64,000 nucleotides of DNA from Desulfovibrio sp. A2 (GTDB lineage Bacteria; Desulfobacterota; Desulfovibrionia; Desulfovibrionales; Desulfovibrionaceae). The DNA lies in assembly GCF_000226255.1 (NCBI RefSeq), contig NZ_AGFG01000064.1, positions 84,169 to 148,168 on the forward strand, read 5' to 3'. A program made the translations under genes and the position numbers. The notes beneath the pieces were generated by a model that did not search any database, was not told the origin of the DNA, and worked only from the letters and a program-made list of their open reading frames with translations. Each line of letters opens with the position of its first letter. Positions within the stretch are counted from its first letter, which is position 1. Of this stretch, positions 1 through 9,635 are shown in pieces.

Positions 1-1015
1 CGCGGGCCTTGCTGTCAAGTTCGCAGTGGGCGGCGCAGGCCCGGCGGGCGGCATGCTTCAGTTCCACCAGCGCCTCGTCCGGCAGGGTCAGCGCCTTGCG
101 CAGCATGTCCGCGAATTCGGCGGGGCCGGCTGCGTAGGGCAGCAGCCAGGGCTCCAGTTCCGGGGTGTATACCTCGCGCACCCCGCCCACGTCGCGCGCC
201 ACGGGCAGCAGCCCCTGGGCCAGCGCCTCCTGCAGGGTGTTGGGCAGCCCCTCGCTGAGCGAGGCCAGCAGGAACACGTCGGCCCGCTCCAGCAGTTCCG
301 GCACCCTGATGGTAAAACCGTGCCAGCGGATGCTGTCCGCTATGCCCAGGGTGGCGGCAAGATCCTTCAGGTACGCCTCGTGCGAGCCTGTGCCCGCCAC
401 GTCCAGTTCAAAGGGCAGGTTCAGGCTGGCCAGGGCGCGCAACAGGGTTTCATGTCCCTTGTCCGGGTTCAGCTGCTGCGTGGCCACCAACCGGCGAGGC
501 GTGGCCACGGATATCGGTCCGGTGGCCACCCGCTTGGCCGTCAGCACCACGTGCGCGTCCTGCGCCCGCAGGTAGGGCAGGCTGGCCAGAAAGCCGTCGG
601 CTATGTACTGGCACGAACAGAGGAATTGGGGTGCGATCCAGGCGTGCAGCAGGCGGGTCTTCAGGCGGTGGGGAATGTCGCCGGGCAGGCCGATCTGCTG
701 CACCACGGGGATGCCCAGCAGACGGGCAGCCACCCCGGCGGTGGCAAGGTCCTTGCCGATGTTGATGATCACCACGTCGGTGCGGTGTTCGATGAACCGG
801 CGGCGGAACCAGGCCACGGAGGCGGGGTTCAGGTCGAACCCGAAATTGGCGGTTTCGCCGTGGCCCACGCGCTGTCGCGCCTGGTCCACGAACGCCTGCT
901 GGCGACCGTAGATGCGCACGTCGTGCCCATAGGCGGAAAGCCGTTCGGCGAAGTCCAGTACCCAGGTCTTCACCCCGCCCCATTTGCGGGTGCTGTTGAC
1001 GAAAGCGATGTTCAT
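1..1015 (-). CDS. Glycosyltransferase family 1/4, C-terminus cut by window edge
   Basis: Probable GT-B glycosyltransferase that adds a sugar to a lipopolysaccharide or exopolysaccharide precursor at the cytoplasmic membrane. The protein begins MNIAFVNSTRKWGGVKTW, the usual N-terminal strand plus glycine loop of GT4 enzymes. Near residue 270 it has SEGLPNTLQEALAQG, the E-x7-E nucleotide-sugar motif, followed by GGVREV. About 338 residues are visible and the frame is open to base 1, so the C-terminal end lies outside the window. The start overlaps the stop of the upstream O-antigen ligase-like gene in an ATGA, so the two are translationally coupled. Sugar donor and acceptor cannot be read from the sequence. 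Confidence 0.85.
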   Translation of the reverse strand, partial: MNIAFVNSTRKWGGVKTWVLDFAERLSAYGHDVRIYGRQQAFVDQARQRVGHGETANFGFDLNPASVAWFRRRFIEHRTDVVIINIGKDLATAGVAARLLGIPVVQQIGLPGDIPHRLKTRLLHAWIAPQFLCSCQYIADGFLASLPYLRAQDAHVVLTAKRVATGPISVATPRRLVATQQLNPDKGHETLLRALASLNLPFELDVAGTGSHEAYLKDLAATLGIADSIRWHGFTIRVPELLERADVFLLASLSEGLPNTLQEALAQGLLPVARDVGGVREVYTPELEPWLLPYAAGPAEFADMLRKALTLPDEALVELKHAARRACAAHCELDSKAR

Positions 1016-2325
1016 GCAGCTTCTTGCGTGCCACGGGCGGACAGCCCGGTTTGCGTATTGAGGGTGTTGCCGGCGTTGAGCACGGCCCCGATCATCACGC
1101 CCAGGTGTCCCATGGACACGGCCATCCACCAGGAGCGCAGGTAGTCGTGCGCGAAGAGCGCCTCGACGAGGTAGCACAGCCAGCCCGCCAGAAAGAAGGC
1201 GGCCAGCGTCCACATGTCGTGGGGCGCGCCGGAATGGGGCGCGTTGCGGTAAATCCGCCGCAGGCCCCAGGCCAGCATGCCGAACAGGAAGGTCATGGCG
1301 ATGACGAACCCGATGGCGCCGGTGTCCACCAGAAACTGGATGTACACCGAGTGCGGGTGCTGGATGCGCGGGGAGTTGACGACGGGGTGCAGCCCCAGTT
1401 CCTTGAATGCCGGGCCGAACATGCCCATGCCGGAACCGAACAGCGGGCGTTCCTGAATGACCTGCCACGCCATGCGCCACAATTCGATGCGCCCGTCGCG
1501 CATGGCCGTTTCCAGGGTGATGCGTTTCGGCCCGAAGAGCACGGCCAGAACGCCGAGGCCCACGGGCGCCAGCAGGTACACGAGCCTTGGCCGCGTGAAC
1601 AGCCACCACAGCAGGAACAGCGCGGCGGCCACGCCAAGGTAGCCGCTTCTGGCCTGCGCGAAAATCCACAGGTAGATGCCCGGCGCCAGCGTCAGCACGG
1701 TCATCGCGGCCCTGCGCCACGGGGATTTTTCCTGGGGTTGCATGGCCCACAGGCCGAAGGCGGGCACCAGGACGAGCGCCATGTAGTCGCCTACGCGATA
1801 CGTGGACATGGAGCCGGTAAGGCGCTTGGCCATGATGGCCGTGTGGTTGATGAGGTCAAAGCCGGTGATGTGCTGGTAGATGCCGTCCAGCCCTTCGTAG
1901 AAGCTCACCACCACGAAGGCCCAGACCAGGCGGCGCATGTCGCGCATGTCGCGTGCGCATTCCATGGCGATGAAGGGCAGGGCGAAGCCCTTCCAGACGT
2001 TGGGCAGCACGTAGACAAGGCTCTGGCGCGGGTCCAGCGACAGGGCCGTCTTCACGCAGATGAGTCCGTAGAAGACCACGAACAGCCATTTGAGCGGAAA
2101 GCGCCGCAGGGTGGACTGCTTGTAGCCCCAGTAATGGTAGGGCAGCAGGGCAGCCAGGCAGAGGATGGGGCCCGTCTCGCGGAAGGCTTGCCCCAGCGGA
2201 AACGTGGCGATAGACAGCCAGAACAGCCAGAACAGCGCGGTGCGCGCCCATTCCGCCCGCTGGAGGTCTGAAGCGGCGCGGAACGTATGGATGGCCGTGG
2301 CGATGCGGTGGCGGATGTCAGTCAT
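1012..2325 (-). CDS. O-antigen ligase/polymerase-like membrane protein (WaaL/Wzy family)
   Basis: 437-residue polytopic membrane protein with about ten hydrophobic segments. A large loop near residues 255-325 contains ARSGYLG and an R-rich stretch ending in FGSGMGMFGP, followed by HPHSVYIQFLVDTGAIGF. This pattern is typical of the Wzy_C/O-antigen ligase family, which joins polymerised O-antigen to lipid A-core or polymerises repeat units at the periplasmic face. It sits between two glycosyltransferases on the same strand, consistent with an envelope glycan cluster. Its stop overlaps the start of the next gene. WaaL ligase and Wzy polymerase cannot be separated by eye. Confidence 0.85.
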   Translation of the reverse strand: MTDIRHRIATAIHTFRAASDLQRAEWARTALFWLFWLSIATFPLGQAFRETGPILCLAALLPYHYWGYKQSTLRRFPLKWLFVVFYGLICVKTALSLDPRQSLVYVLPNVWKGFALPFIAMECARDMRDMRRLVWAFVVVSFYEGLDGIYQHITGFDLINHTAIMAKRLTGSMSTYRVGDYMALVLVPAFGLWAMQPQEKSPWRRAAMTVLTLAPGIYLWIFAQARSGYLGVAAALFLLWWLFTRPRLVYLLAPVGLGVLAVLFGPKRITLETAMRDGRIELWRMAWQVIQERPLFGSGMGMFGPAFKELGLHPVVNSPRIQHPHSVYIQFLVDTGAIGFVIAMTFLFGMLAWGLRRIYRNAPHSGAPHDMWTLAAFFLAGWLCYLVEALFAHDYLRSWWMAVSMGHLGVMIGAVLNAGNTLNTQTGLSARGTQEAA

Positions 2326-2410
2326 ATGAAGAAGGTTATATCCTGCCGCGCATGCTGCGGGAAGGGGCTTGTATGCATGGGGCCGCGCGTGGGGACCCGC
2401 ATGGTGAGCG

Positions 2411-3523
2411 TCATCGGGAGGGGCGGGGAATACGCCCCGCCAGCAGGTCGGCGTAGATGGAGTGCAGGGTCACGGCGTAGCGGTCCATGGTGTGCGGGGC
2501 GGACAGTCGTCGCGCGGCCTCGGAAAGGCGGCTGCGCAATGCCTCGTCGCGCAGGATGGCCAGCAGCTTGTCCGCGATGTCCGCCGGTTCCGTTTCGCAG
2601 ACCAGTGATGCCTCGCCCGCCAGTTCCAGCATGGGCACGTGGCGCGAGACGACGCACGGCAATCCGCAGTACATGGCCTCCAACTGGGCGATGAGGAACC
2701 CCTCGAACCGCGAGGGCATGGCGAACACGTCGGCCGCCTTGTAGAAGGCCGCCACGTCGGGGCGAAAGCCCGTCAGCGCCACGTGGTCGCGCAGGCCCAG
2801 TTCGTCGCGCAGGGCTTCCAGCCGGGGGCGTTCCACCCCTTCGCCCACCAGGGCCAGCGAGGCGGGCACGCCCGCGTCGCGCACCAGGCGGATGGCCCGG
2901 ATGAGCAGGTCGAAATTCTTCTGCTGCACGTAACGCCCCACGGCGATCACCACGGGGCCGGTCAGGCCGAAGGCGGCGCGCAGGTCCAGCGGGGGCACGT
3001 CGAAGCGGCCCGCGTCGATGGCGTTGTACAGCACCCGCACCGGGCGGCCCGCCATGTTGTGGTCGGTGGCGACCACTTCCGCCACGGCCTGGGACACGGC
3101 GAGGTACAGCGTGGTGGCGTAGGACAGCAGCTTGTCGGAAAGTCTGCGATGCAGCCGCTTCTCGTGCTTGGTGTTGCGCAGGTGGGTGATGACCGGAATG
3201 CCCAGGCCCAGCGAGGCTATGCGCCCCAGATGGTTGGCGCTGAAGTGCACGGTGTGGATGATGTCCGGTGCGAATTCGCGCAGCATGGCCCGCAGACGCA
3301 GCGAGGTGTCCAGCCGGTGCGAGGCTATGGAGCGGATGCCCGAGCCCACGCAGCGCACGTCGATGCCCGCGGCCATGTAGTCGGGCAGCATCTGGCCCGT
3401 GCCGGACAGGTTGAAGACGCGCGGCGTGACGAGGCCGTTGGCCCGGTAGGCCAGGGCCAGGTCGAACAGCCACTTTTCGATGCCGCCAAAGGGCAGCCCG
3501 CCGACGAGATAGGCGATCTTCAT
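2411..3523 (-). CDS. Glycosyltransferase family 4
   Basis: 370-residue GT-B glycosyltransferase. The N-terminus MKIAYLVGGLPFGGIEKW holds the acceptor-side glycine loop. The C-terminal half has VIAVGRYVQQKNFDLLIRA and the E-x7-E motif in FEGFLIAQLEAMYCGLPCVV near residues 295-315. The likely job is transfer of a sugar during envelope polysaccharide assembly. It is the first gene of a three-gene minus-strand cluster with the O-antigen ligase-like gene 85 bases downstream. The start lies directly against a perfect 13-bp tandem repeat that carries its weak ribosome-binding site. Confidence 0.88.
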   Translation of the reverse strand: MKIAYLVGGLPFGGIEKWLFDLALAYRANGLVTPRVFNLSGTGQMLPDYMAAGIDVRCVGSGIRSIASHRLDTSLRLRAMLREFAPDIIHTVHFSANHLGRIASLGLGIPVITHLRNTKHEKRLHRRLSDKLLSYATTLYLAVSQAVAEVVATDHNMAGRPVRVLYNAIDAGRFDVPPLDLRAAFGLTGPVVIAVGRYVQQKNFDLLIRAIRLVRDAGVPASLALVGEGVERPRLEALRDELGLRDHVALTGFRPDVAAFYKAADVFAMPSRFEGFLIAQLEAMYCGLPCVVSRHVPMLELAGEASLVCETEPADIADKLLAILRDEALRSRLSEAARRLSAPHTMDRYAVTLHSIYADLLAGRIPRPSR

Positions 3524-3549
3524 CTGATGGTTCCGGCTGATGGTTCCGG
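3524..3549. repeat. Perfect tandem duplication of 13 bp
   Basis: CTGATGGTTCCGG occurs twice with no gap, directly upstream of the minus-strand glycosyltransferase start at 3523. On the coding strand it places two copies of GGAACC in the leader, so copy number could change the ribosome-binding region. The repeat is plain in the sequence; any effect on expression is inference. Confidence 0.8.
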
Positions 3550-3769
3550 GTGCGTGCGCGCGGGGCCCGGCCGGGCAGCGGCATCACCGGCCCGTCGCGC
3601 GGCCACGGCGGCGAGACCGGGGCGCGAATGCTGAACGGTCCTACCCGCAGCCCGGCGCGTGGTCAAGGGTTGCTGACATGGGGAGCGGATGCGCCGGGGC
3701 GCGCCCCCACGCAATTGGCCGCAGCTGGCCTCGCTCCGCCCGCATGGGGGCGGGCCCGCACTCCATCAG

Positions 3770-3798
3770 TTGATAAAGCTTAAGGTTGCGGGTACAAG
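3770..3798 (+). promoter_or_regulatory. Possible sigma-70 promoter for the sigma-54 activator gene
   Basis: TTGATA at 3770-3775 and TACAAG at 3793-3798 are 17 bases apart and end seven bases before the start codon at 3805. That is very close to the start, so a near-leaderless transcript would result. Weak evidence from two hexamers only. Confidence 0.25.
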
Positions 3799-3804
3799 GT
3801 TCTA

Positions 3805-5319
3805 ATGTCCGCCCGGCGCATACTATTCCTCGCTCCGGCCACCGCCGTGACCCGAATCTTCCCCAAGCTGCGCGATGCGGGATTCGAGGTCGGCATCGCC
3901 GAGAACCTCAAGGGTGCCTCCGCCTTCATCCGCAAGTCCGGCCCGGCCGTCATCTTTTCACGGCCCAGCCTGCCCGGATACAAGGTGGACGATCTGCTTG
4001 CCGTGGGCGCGGACGACCCCGCCTTTCCCCCCGTCATCGTGTTCACCGAAAAGGGCTCGGCCGAAGAAGCCGAGCACTGCCTGTCGCTGGGCGCGCGCGA
4101 CTACTGGCTGGAACCCCTGCTGTTCGAGAAGGTGGTGGCCGCGCTGCCCGCGCCGCGCCGCGCCCCCGCCCCGGCGGCCCCCTCGTCCACCCTGGGCGGC
4201 CGCACGCCGGAGCCGCGCCCCGGCGTGCCGCGCATCGTGGGCGACCACCCCGCCGTGCGCCGCGTGCTGGCCCTGGCCCGGCAGGTGGCCCCCTCGCGCG
4301 CCACGGTGCTCATTTCCGGCGAATCGGGCACCGGCAAGGAAATGTTCGCGCGGTTCCTGCACGGCTGGAGCGACCGGGCCGACGGCCCCTTCGTGGCCGT
4401 GAACTGCGCCGCCCTGCCGGAACACCTGCTGGAAAGCGAACTGTTCGGCCACGAGAAGGGCTCCTTCACCGGGGCCATCGCCCGCAAGCTGGGCAAGTTC
4501 GAGCTGGCCAGCGGCGGCACCATCCTGCTGGACGAAATTTCCGAGATGGACCTTGGCCTGCAGGCCAAGCTGCTGCGCGTGCTGCAGGAAGGCGAGATCG
4601 ACCGCGTGGGCGGCACGGAGACGGTGAAGGTGGACGTGCGCGTGCTGGCCACCACCAACCGCGACCTGGACGACTGGGCGAAGCAGGGCAAGTTCCGGCA
4701 GGACCTGTTCTTCCGCCTCAACGTCATCCCCCTGCGTCTGCCCGCCCTGCGCGAACGCGGCGGCGACGTGCTGGTGCTGGCCCGCCACTTCGCGGCCACC
4801 TACGTGCGCGAGTACGGCCTTGCTCCCGCCGAGTTCGCCCCCGATGCCGAGGAATGGCTGCAACGCTACGACTGGCCCGGCAACGTGCGCGAGTTGCAGA
4901 ACCTGATGGAACGCGCCGTGCTGCTGGCCGGGGGACGGCCCATCACCACCCGGCATTTTCTGCTCGACCCGGACACCTGGCCGTTGTTCGACGAGGGTGA
5001 TTTGCCCCTTGGCTCAACCGGTGCCGACGGTGTCGGCCCGGCGGGCGATGGCGGGGACGCCGCGTTCGCCGGGGCCGAGGGCATGGACGCTGGCGCGGGG
5101 TTCGCGGGCGGGTCCACGCCCGGCAGCGCCCACGAAGGCGGCGGCTCTTTCCCCGGCGGGGTCATTCCGCTGCACGAGATGGAACGGATCATGATCCTGA
5201 AGGGGCTGGAGGTCACCTCCGGCAACCGCACCCAGGCGGCGGAGCTGCTGGGCATCTCGGTGCGCACCCTGCGCAACAAGCTCAACGAATACCGCGGAAT
5301 GGGCATAGAAGTTGCCTGA
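3805..5319 (+). CDS. Sigma-54-dependent transcriptional activator with degenerate receiver
   Basis: 504-residue NtrC-family activator. Residues 1-120 resemble a response-regulator receiver, but the strand that normally carries the phosphoacceptor Asp reads [10 protein letters not shown], so the Asp is missing and the domain is probably not phosphorylated. A proline/alanine linker follows. The AAA+ domain has Walker A GESGTGKE (about 171), the sigma-54 loop as GSFTGA (about 218; GAFTGA is usual) and Walker B ILLDEIS (about 240). A Gly/Ala-rich linker of about 60 residues leads to a Fis-type helix-turn-helix ([20 protein letters not shown]). Layout is like FlrC/NtrC activators of flagellar or nitrogen genes. 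The target genes are not evident nearby. Confidence 0.92.
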   Translation: MSARRILFLAPATAVTRIFPKLRDAGFEVGIAENLKGASAFIRKSGPAVIFSRPSLPGYKVDDLLAVGADDPAFPPVIVFTEKGSAEEAEHCLSLGARDYWLEPLLFEKVVAALPAPRRAPAPAAPSSTLGGRTPEPRPGVPRIVGDHPAVRRVLALARQVAPSRATVLISGESGTGKEMFARFLHGWSDRADGPFVAVNCAALPEHLLESELFGHEKGSFTGAIARKLGKFELASGGTILLDEISEMDLGLQAKLLRVLQEGEIDRVGGTETVKVDVRVLATTNRDLDDWAKQGKFRQDLFFRLNVIPLRLPALRERGGDVLVLARHFAATYVREYGLAPAEFAPDAEEWLQRYDWPGNVRELQNLMERAVLLAGGRPITTRHFLLDPDTWPLFDEGDLPLGSTGADGVGPAGDGGDAAFAGAEGMDAGAGFAGGSTPGSAHEGGGSFPGGVIPLHEMERIMILKGLEVTSGNRTQAAELLGISVRTLRNKLNEYRGMGIEVA

Positions 5320-5597
5320 CGCCCCTTGCGGGCCGCGGTGATGTGCACTACACCGGACGAACCGCCCGGAACCCCCCAGCGGGTTCGCGGGCGGTCGCGG
5401 CATGTGGCGTCCGTTTCGGAAACCGCCCGTGCCCGCATTTTCCCGATATTTCGCGGGGCACGGCTTCCTTCGCAGGGGGGGCGTCCCGCATCTCGCGGCC
5501 TACATGTCCCAAGGTCCTTCGGTCCGCCGGACGAACAGCATACGGGCGGCGCGGGCGCGCACGCCATACCGGCAACGCCGAACTCACGAGGGGTATC

Positions 5598-7523
5598 ATG
5601 TCCTTGAACCTGACGCAGAAGATCATCGCGGCGCATCTGGTCAGCGGCGAGCTTGCTCCCGGGGCCGAGATCGGCCTGCGCATCGACCAGACCCTTACCC
5701 AGGACGCCACCGGCACCATGGCCTACCTGCAATTCGAGGCCATGGGCGTTGACCGCGTGCGCACCGACCTTTCGGTGAGCTACGTGGACCACAACACCCT
5801 GCAGATGGGCTTCCGCAACCCGGACGACCACCGCTTTCTGCGCACCGTGGCGGCGAAGCACGGCGTCATCTTTTCGCCCCCCGGCACCGGCATCTGTCAC
5901 CAGCTGCATCTGGAGAATTTCGCGCTGCCCGGCGCCACCCTGGTGGGGTCGGACAGCCACACCCCCACGGCGGGCGGCATCGGCAGCCTGGCCATGGGCG
6001 CGGGCGGCCTGTCCGTGGCGCTGGCCATGGCGGGCGAGCCGTACTTCATCTCCATGCCCCGCGTGGTCAAGGTGCGCCTGGAAGGCCGCCTGACCGGCTG
6101 GGCTTCCGCCAAGGACGTCATCCTGCACCTGCTGGGCCTGCTCACGGTCAAGGGCGGGGTGGGCAAGGTGTTCGAGTTCGCCGGGCCGGGCGTGGCCACC
6201 CTGAGCGTGCCCGAGCGCGCGGTGATCACCAACATGGGCGCTGAACTGGGGGCCACGGCTTCCATCTTCCCCAGCGACGGGCGCACCCGCGCCTTCCTGG
6301 CCTCCATGGACCGCGAGGCCGACTGGAAGGAACTCTGCGCGGACGCCGACGCCGCCTACGACGACGAGATCGTCATCGACCTTTCCGCGCTGGTGCCGCT
6401 GGTGGCCCAGCCGCACATGCCCGACCGGGTGGTGCCCGTGGCCCAGCTTGCGGGCCTTGCGGTGGACCAGGTGGCCATCGGCTCGTGCACCAACTCGTCC
6501 TACGCCGACATGCGCATGGTGGCCGAGGTGCTGCGCGGCAAGCTGGTGCACGCGGGCACCGACACCATGGTTTCCCCAGGCTCCAAGCAGGTGCTGAAGA
6601 TGCTGGCCGCCGAGGGCCTGGTGGAGCCGCTGCTGGACGCGGGCGTACGTATCCTTGAATGTTCGTGCGGCCCGTGCATCGGCATGGGCGGCTCGCCCGT
6701 GTCAGGCGGGGTCAGCGTGCGCACCTTCAACCGCAACTTCGAGGGCCGCAGCGGCACCAAGGACGCCAAGGTGTACCTGGTTTCGCCGCTTACCGCCGCC
6801 ATGGCAGCGCTGCACGGGCAGTTCACCGACCCGGCCACCTGGGGCACGCCCCCGGCCCAGCCGGATCTGCCGGCAAAGGCCCCCTCCATCCGGCACCTGT
6901 TCGCCTTCCCGCCCGAGGACGGCAGCGGCGTGGAAGTGCTGCGCGGCCCCAACATCGTGGCCCTGGAGCAGTTCACCGCCATGGACGACACGGTGAAGGC
7001 GCAGGTGGTCATCAAGCTGGGCGACGACATCACCACCGACCACATCATGCCCGCCGGGGCGGAAATCACCTCGCTGCGCTCCAACGTGCCCGCCATCGCG
7101 CAGCACGTGTTCGGCCGGGTGGACGCGGATTTCGTGGCCCGCGCCAAGGCGGCGGGCACCGGGGTCATCGTGGCCGGGGACAACTACGGGCAGGGTTCCA
7201 GCCGCGAGCACGCGGCCCTGGCCCCCCGCCACCTGGGCATCCGCGCGGTCATCGTGCGGTCGCTGGCGCGCATCCACCGCGCCAACCTGGTCAACTTCGG
7301 CATCCTGCCGCTGATCCTGTGCGACCGGGCCGACTACGACAGGCTGGCCGTTGGCGGCGCGGTGACCATCCCCGCCGCGGCCATCACCGCCGGGGGCGAG
7401 GTGGACGTGCAGGTGGAGGGCGTGGGCGCCATCCGCGTCCGGAACGATTTGACGCAGAAGGAATTGGATATTATCCGGGCAGGCGGATTGCTGAATCACG
7501 TCCGCCTTTCCAGAAAACAGTAG
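5598..7523 (+). CDS. acn: Aconitate hydratase, short Aquifex-type
   Basis: 641-residue [4Fe-4S] aconitase interconverting citrate and isocitrate in the cytoplasm. The cluster ligands are visible as GSCTNSS (Cys about 297) and CSCGPCIGMGG (Cys about 357 and 360). GSDSHTPTAGG and the swivel-domain loop GSSREHAAL are also present. It is about 250 residues shorter than AcnA/AcnB and fits the putative aconitase subfamily of Aquifex and Desulfovibrio. The start was chosen at the ATG after the ribosome-binding site GAGGGG; the frame is open further upstream but that part has no aconitase features. In sulfate reducers the enzyme serves an incomplete citric acid cycle for glutamate synthesis. Confidence 0.95.
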   Translation: MSLNLTQKIIAAHLVSGELAPGAEIGLRIDQTLTQDATGTMAYLQFEAMGVDRVRTDLSVSYVDHNTLQMGFRNPDDHRFLRTVAAKHGVIFSPPGTGICHQLHLENFALPGATLVGSDSHTPTAGGIGSLAMGAGGLSVALAMAGEPYFISMPRVVKVRLEGRLTGWASAKDVILHLLGLLTVKGGVGKVFEFAGPGVATLSVPERAVITNMGAELGATASIFPSDGRTRAFLASMDREADWKELCADADAAYDDEIVIDLSALVPLVAQPHMPDRVVPVAQLAGLAVDQVAIGSCTNSSYADMRMVAEVLRGKLVHAGTDTMVSPGSKQVLKMLAAEGLVEPLLDAGVRILECSCGPCIGMGGSPVSGGVSVRTFNRNFEGRSGTKDAKVYLVSPLTAAMAALHGQFTDPATWGTPPAQPDLPAKAPSIRHLFAFPPEDGSGVEVLRGPNIVALEQFTAMDDTVKAQVVIKLGDDITTDHIMPAGAEITSLRSNVPAIAQHVFGRVDADFVARAKAAGTGVIVAGDNYGQGSSREHAALAPRHLGIRAVIVRSLARIHRANLVNFGILPLILCDRADYDRLAVGGAVTIPAAAITAGGEVDVQVEGVGAIRVRNDLTQKELDIIRAGGLLNHVRLSRKQ

Positions 7524-7643
7524 GGTGTCCTTGCCGGGACTTCGCAAGAAGCCTCCGGCACCCCCGGCCCCCCGACGCCAACGGCGGCTCCGCCGCCGCA
7601 CGCACCGGGGGGCATTGGCGCACACCTCAATGGAGTTTGCTCA

Positions 7644-9533
7644 ATGCTTGAATTGATCCGTGCCCACGCGCAGTCGTGGGGCGTGAAGATTGCCTTCGGC
7701 ATCATCATCCTCGTGTTCGTCTTCTGGGGCGTGGGCTCCATGAACAACAGTTCGTCGGGGGCCCTCGCCACGGTGAACAAGAAGCCCATCACGCTGCAGG
7801 AATTCGGGCGCGAGTACGAGCGCCAGGTGGAGGCCCTGCGTGGCCGCTACCCCGGCATCACCGCCGAGGACATGAAGCAGATGGGCCTCAAGCGCCAGGT
7901 GCTGCAGGCCATGATCACCGAACGCCTGCTGTCCGACGAGGCCGCGCGCATCGGGCTTTCGGTGTCTCCGGCCGAACTGCGCCGCTCCATCGAGTCCATC
8001 TCGGCCTTCCGCAACGGCGACGGCAAGTTCGACGCCGAAACGTACCGCGCGGTGCTCAAGGGCCAGCAGACCACGCCCGGCCGCTTCGAGGACGGCATCC
8101 GCCGCGACATGCTGCTGCAGAAGCTGCGCGACCGGGTGACCTCGTCCGCCTCGGTCACCGACGACGAGGCCCGAGCCCTGTTCGACTACGGCCGCGAGCG
8201 CCGCTCCATCGAATACGTGCTGTTCCCCCTTGAAGATTACGTGCTCAAGGTGACCCCCACCGACGAGCAGATCGCCGAACGCTACAACGAAAACCTGGAT
8301 GCCTGGCGCAACCCGCAGCGCATCAGCCTGGACGCGGTCACCCTGACCCCGGCCAGCCTTGCCGCCTCCGTGGACATTCCCGAATCGGCAGTGGCCGCCT
8401 TCTACGCGGACAACGCGGAAACCTACTTCGTGACGCCCGAGCGCGTGCGCGCCCGACACATCCTGTTCATGGCCCAGGAAGGCGTGACCAAGGAGCAGGA
8501 CGACGCCGCCCGCGCCAAGGCCGTTGACGTCATCGCCCAGCTGAAGAAGGGCAAGGATTTCGCAGTGCTGGCCAAGCTGTCCGACGACAAGGGCAGCGGC
8601 GCGCAGGGCGGTGAGCTTGGCTGGTTCACTCGCGGGCAGATGGTGCCCCCCTTCGAGGAAGCCGTGTTCGCCCTGAAGCCGGGCGAGATCAGCGAACCCG
8701 TGCGCACCGCCTTTGGCTGGCATGTCATCAAGCTGGAAGCGCGCGAGGCGCAGCGCACCCGCATCCTGGACGAGGTGCGCGGCGAAATCCGCCAGCGTCT
8801 TGGCGAGGAAAAGGCCGCCGAAAAGATGCACGAGGCTTTGGATACCGCCCTGGAAATGGCGGGCGCGGGCAAGTCCATCGAGGACATCGCCAAGGCGCTG
8901 AAGCTGGAGCGCAAGGCCACCGGCCTGTTCTCGCGCGCCGACGCGGCCGCCGTGGTGGGCCTGAAGGGGCAGTCCCTGGGCACCGCGTTCTCCACACCGG
9001 CGGGCACGGTCATCGACACCCCGCTGGAAATCGAGGGCGGCTACCTGATCGCCGCCGTGCAGGAGTCGCAGCCGGAAAGCGTGACCCCGCTTGAAAAGGT
9101 GAAGGAAGAAGTGGCCGCCCAGGTGCGTCGCGTGGAAGGCGCCAAACTGGCCGCCAAGACCGCGCAGGAAGCCGGGGCCAAGCTGGCCGACGGCGTGCCC
9201 GCCGACCTCGCCGCCAGGGTGAAGACCGCCGAGCCCTTCGGCCGCAATGGCGTCATCGCGCCCTTCGGCCAGAGCCGCGCCCTGGTGGACGCGGCCTTCG
9301 CCGCCACCCCCGGCGCATGGCAGGCCGCGCCGGTGGATACCTCGGCGGGTGCGGTGCTGTTCCGGGTGAAGGACGTGCAGCGTCCCACCGACGCCGAATG
9401 GACCGCCGCCGCCGAAACGGTGCGCGTCACCGTGCTGTCCGCCAAGCGCGAGGAACTCTTCCGCGTGTTCGTGGGCGAACTGTCTTCGGCGGCCAAGATC
9501 GAACTGCGCAACACCAAGATCATCGAAGATTAG
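7644..9533 (+). CDS. ppiD: Membrane-anchored peptidyl-prolyl isomerase/foldase (SurA/PpiD type)
   Basis: 629 residues. One N-terminal membrane helix (about 14-33) anchors a periplasmic chaperone. A SurA-N-like region follows (ITLQEFGREYERQVEALR), then a parvulin domain at about 268-368 beginning RARHILFMAQ, with GGELGWFTRGQMVPPFE and FGWHVIKL. A long C-terminal region completes the PpiD layout. It should assist folding of exported and outer-membrane proteins at the inner membrane. An intrinsic terminator follows 25 bases after the stop, so it ends a transcription unit. Confidence 0.92.
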   Translation: MLELIRAHAQSWGVKIAFGIIILVFVFWGVGSMNNSSSGALATVNKKPITLQEFGREYERQVEALRGRYPGITAEDMKQMGLKRQVLQAMITERLLSDEAARIGLSVSPAELRRSIESISAFRNGDGKFDAETYRAVLKGQQTTPGRFEDGIRRDMLLQKLRDRVTSSASVTDDEARALFDYGRERRSIEYVLFPLEDYVLKVTPTDEQIAERYNENLDAWRNPQRISLDAVTLTPASLAASVDIPESAVAAFYADNAETYFVTPERVRARHILFMAQEGVTKEQDDAARAKAVDVIAQLKKGKDFAVLAKLSDDKGSGAQGGELGWFTRGQMVPPFEEAVFALKPGEISEPVRTAFGWHVIKLEAREAQRTRILDEVRGEIRQRLGEEKAAEKMHEALDTALEMAGAGKSIEDIAKALKLERKATGLFSRADAAAVVGLKGQSLGTAFSTPAGTVIDTPLEIEGGYLIAAVQESQPESVTPLEKVKEEVAAQVRRVEGAKLAAKTAQEAGAKLADGVPADLAARVKTAEPFGRNGVIAPFGQSRALVDAAFAATPGAWQAAPVDTSAGAVLFRVKDVQRPTDAEWTAAAETVRVTVLSAKREELFRVFVGELSSAAKIELRNTKIIED

Positions 9534-9558
9534 CCGTAGTACATCATTGAAAAGATGC

Positions 9559-9593
9559 AAGGCCGCCCCTCCCCCGTGGAAGGGCGGCCTTTT
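9559..9593. terminator. Bidirectional intrinsic terminator
   Basis: Arms AAGGCCGCCC and GGGCGGCCTTT flank a 13-base loop, with A-rich and T-rich ends. It lies between the convergent ppiD-like gene and the PAS-like gene and can serve both. Confidence 0.8.
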
Positions 9594-9635
9594 CGCTTGA
9601 AGCAGTGGCGGGGGCGGGTCGTGGCGGTTCCGCCG

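Noticed and set aside
4866..6551. Long minus-strand open frame opposite the sigma-54 activator and aconitase
   Set aside because: It is antisense to two recognised genes and rich in His, Gln and Arg from reverse reading of GC-rich codons, with no motif.
7641..9560. 639-codon minus-strand open frame
   Set aside because: It mirrors the ppiD-like gene exactly and shows only reverse-frame composition.
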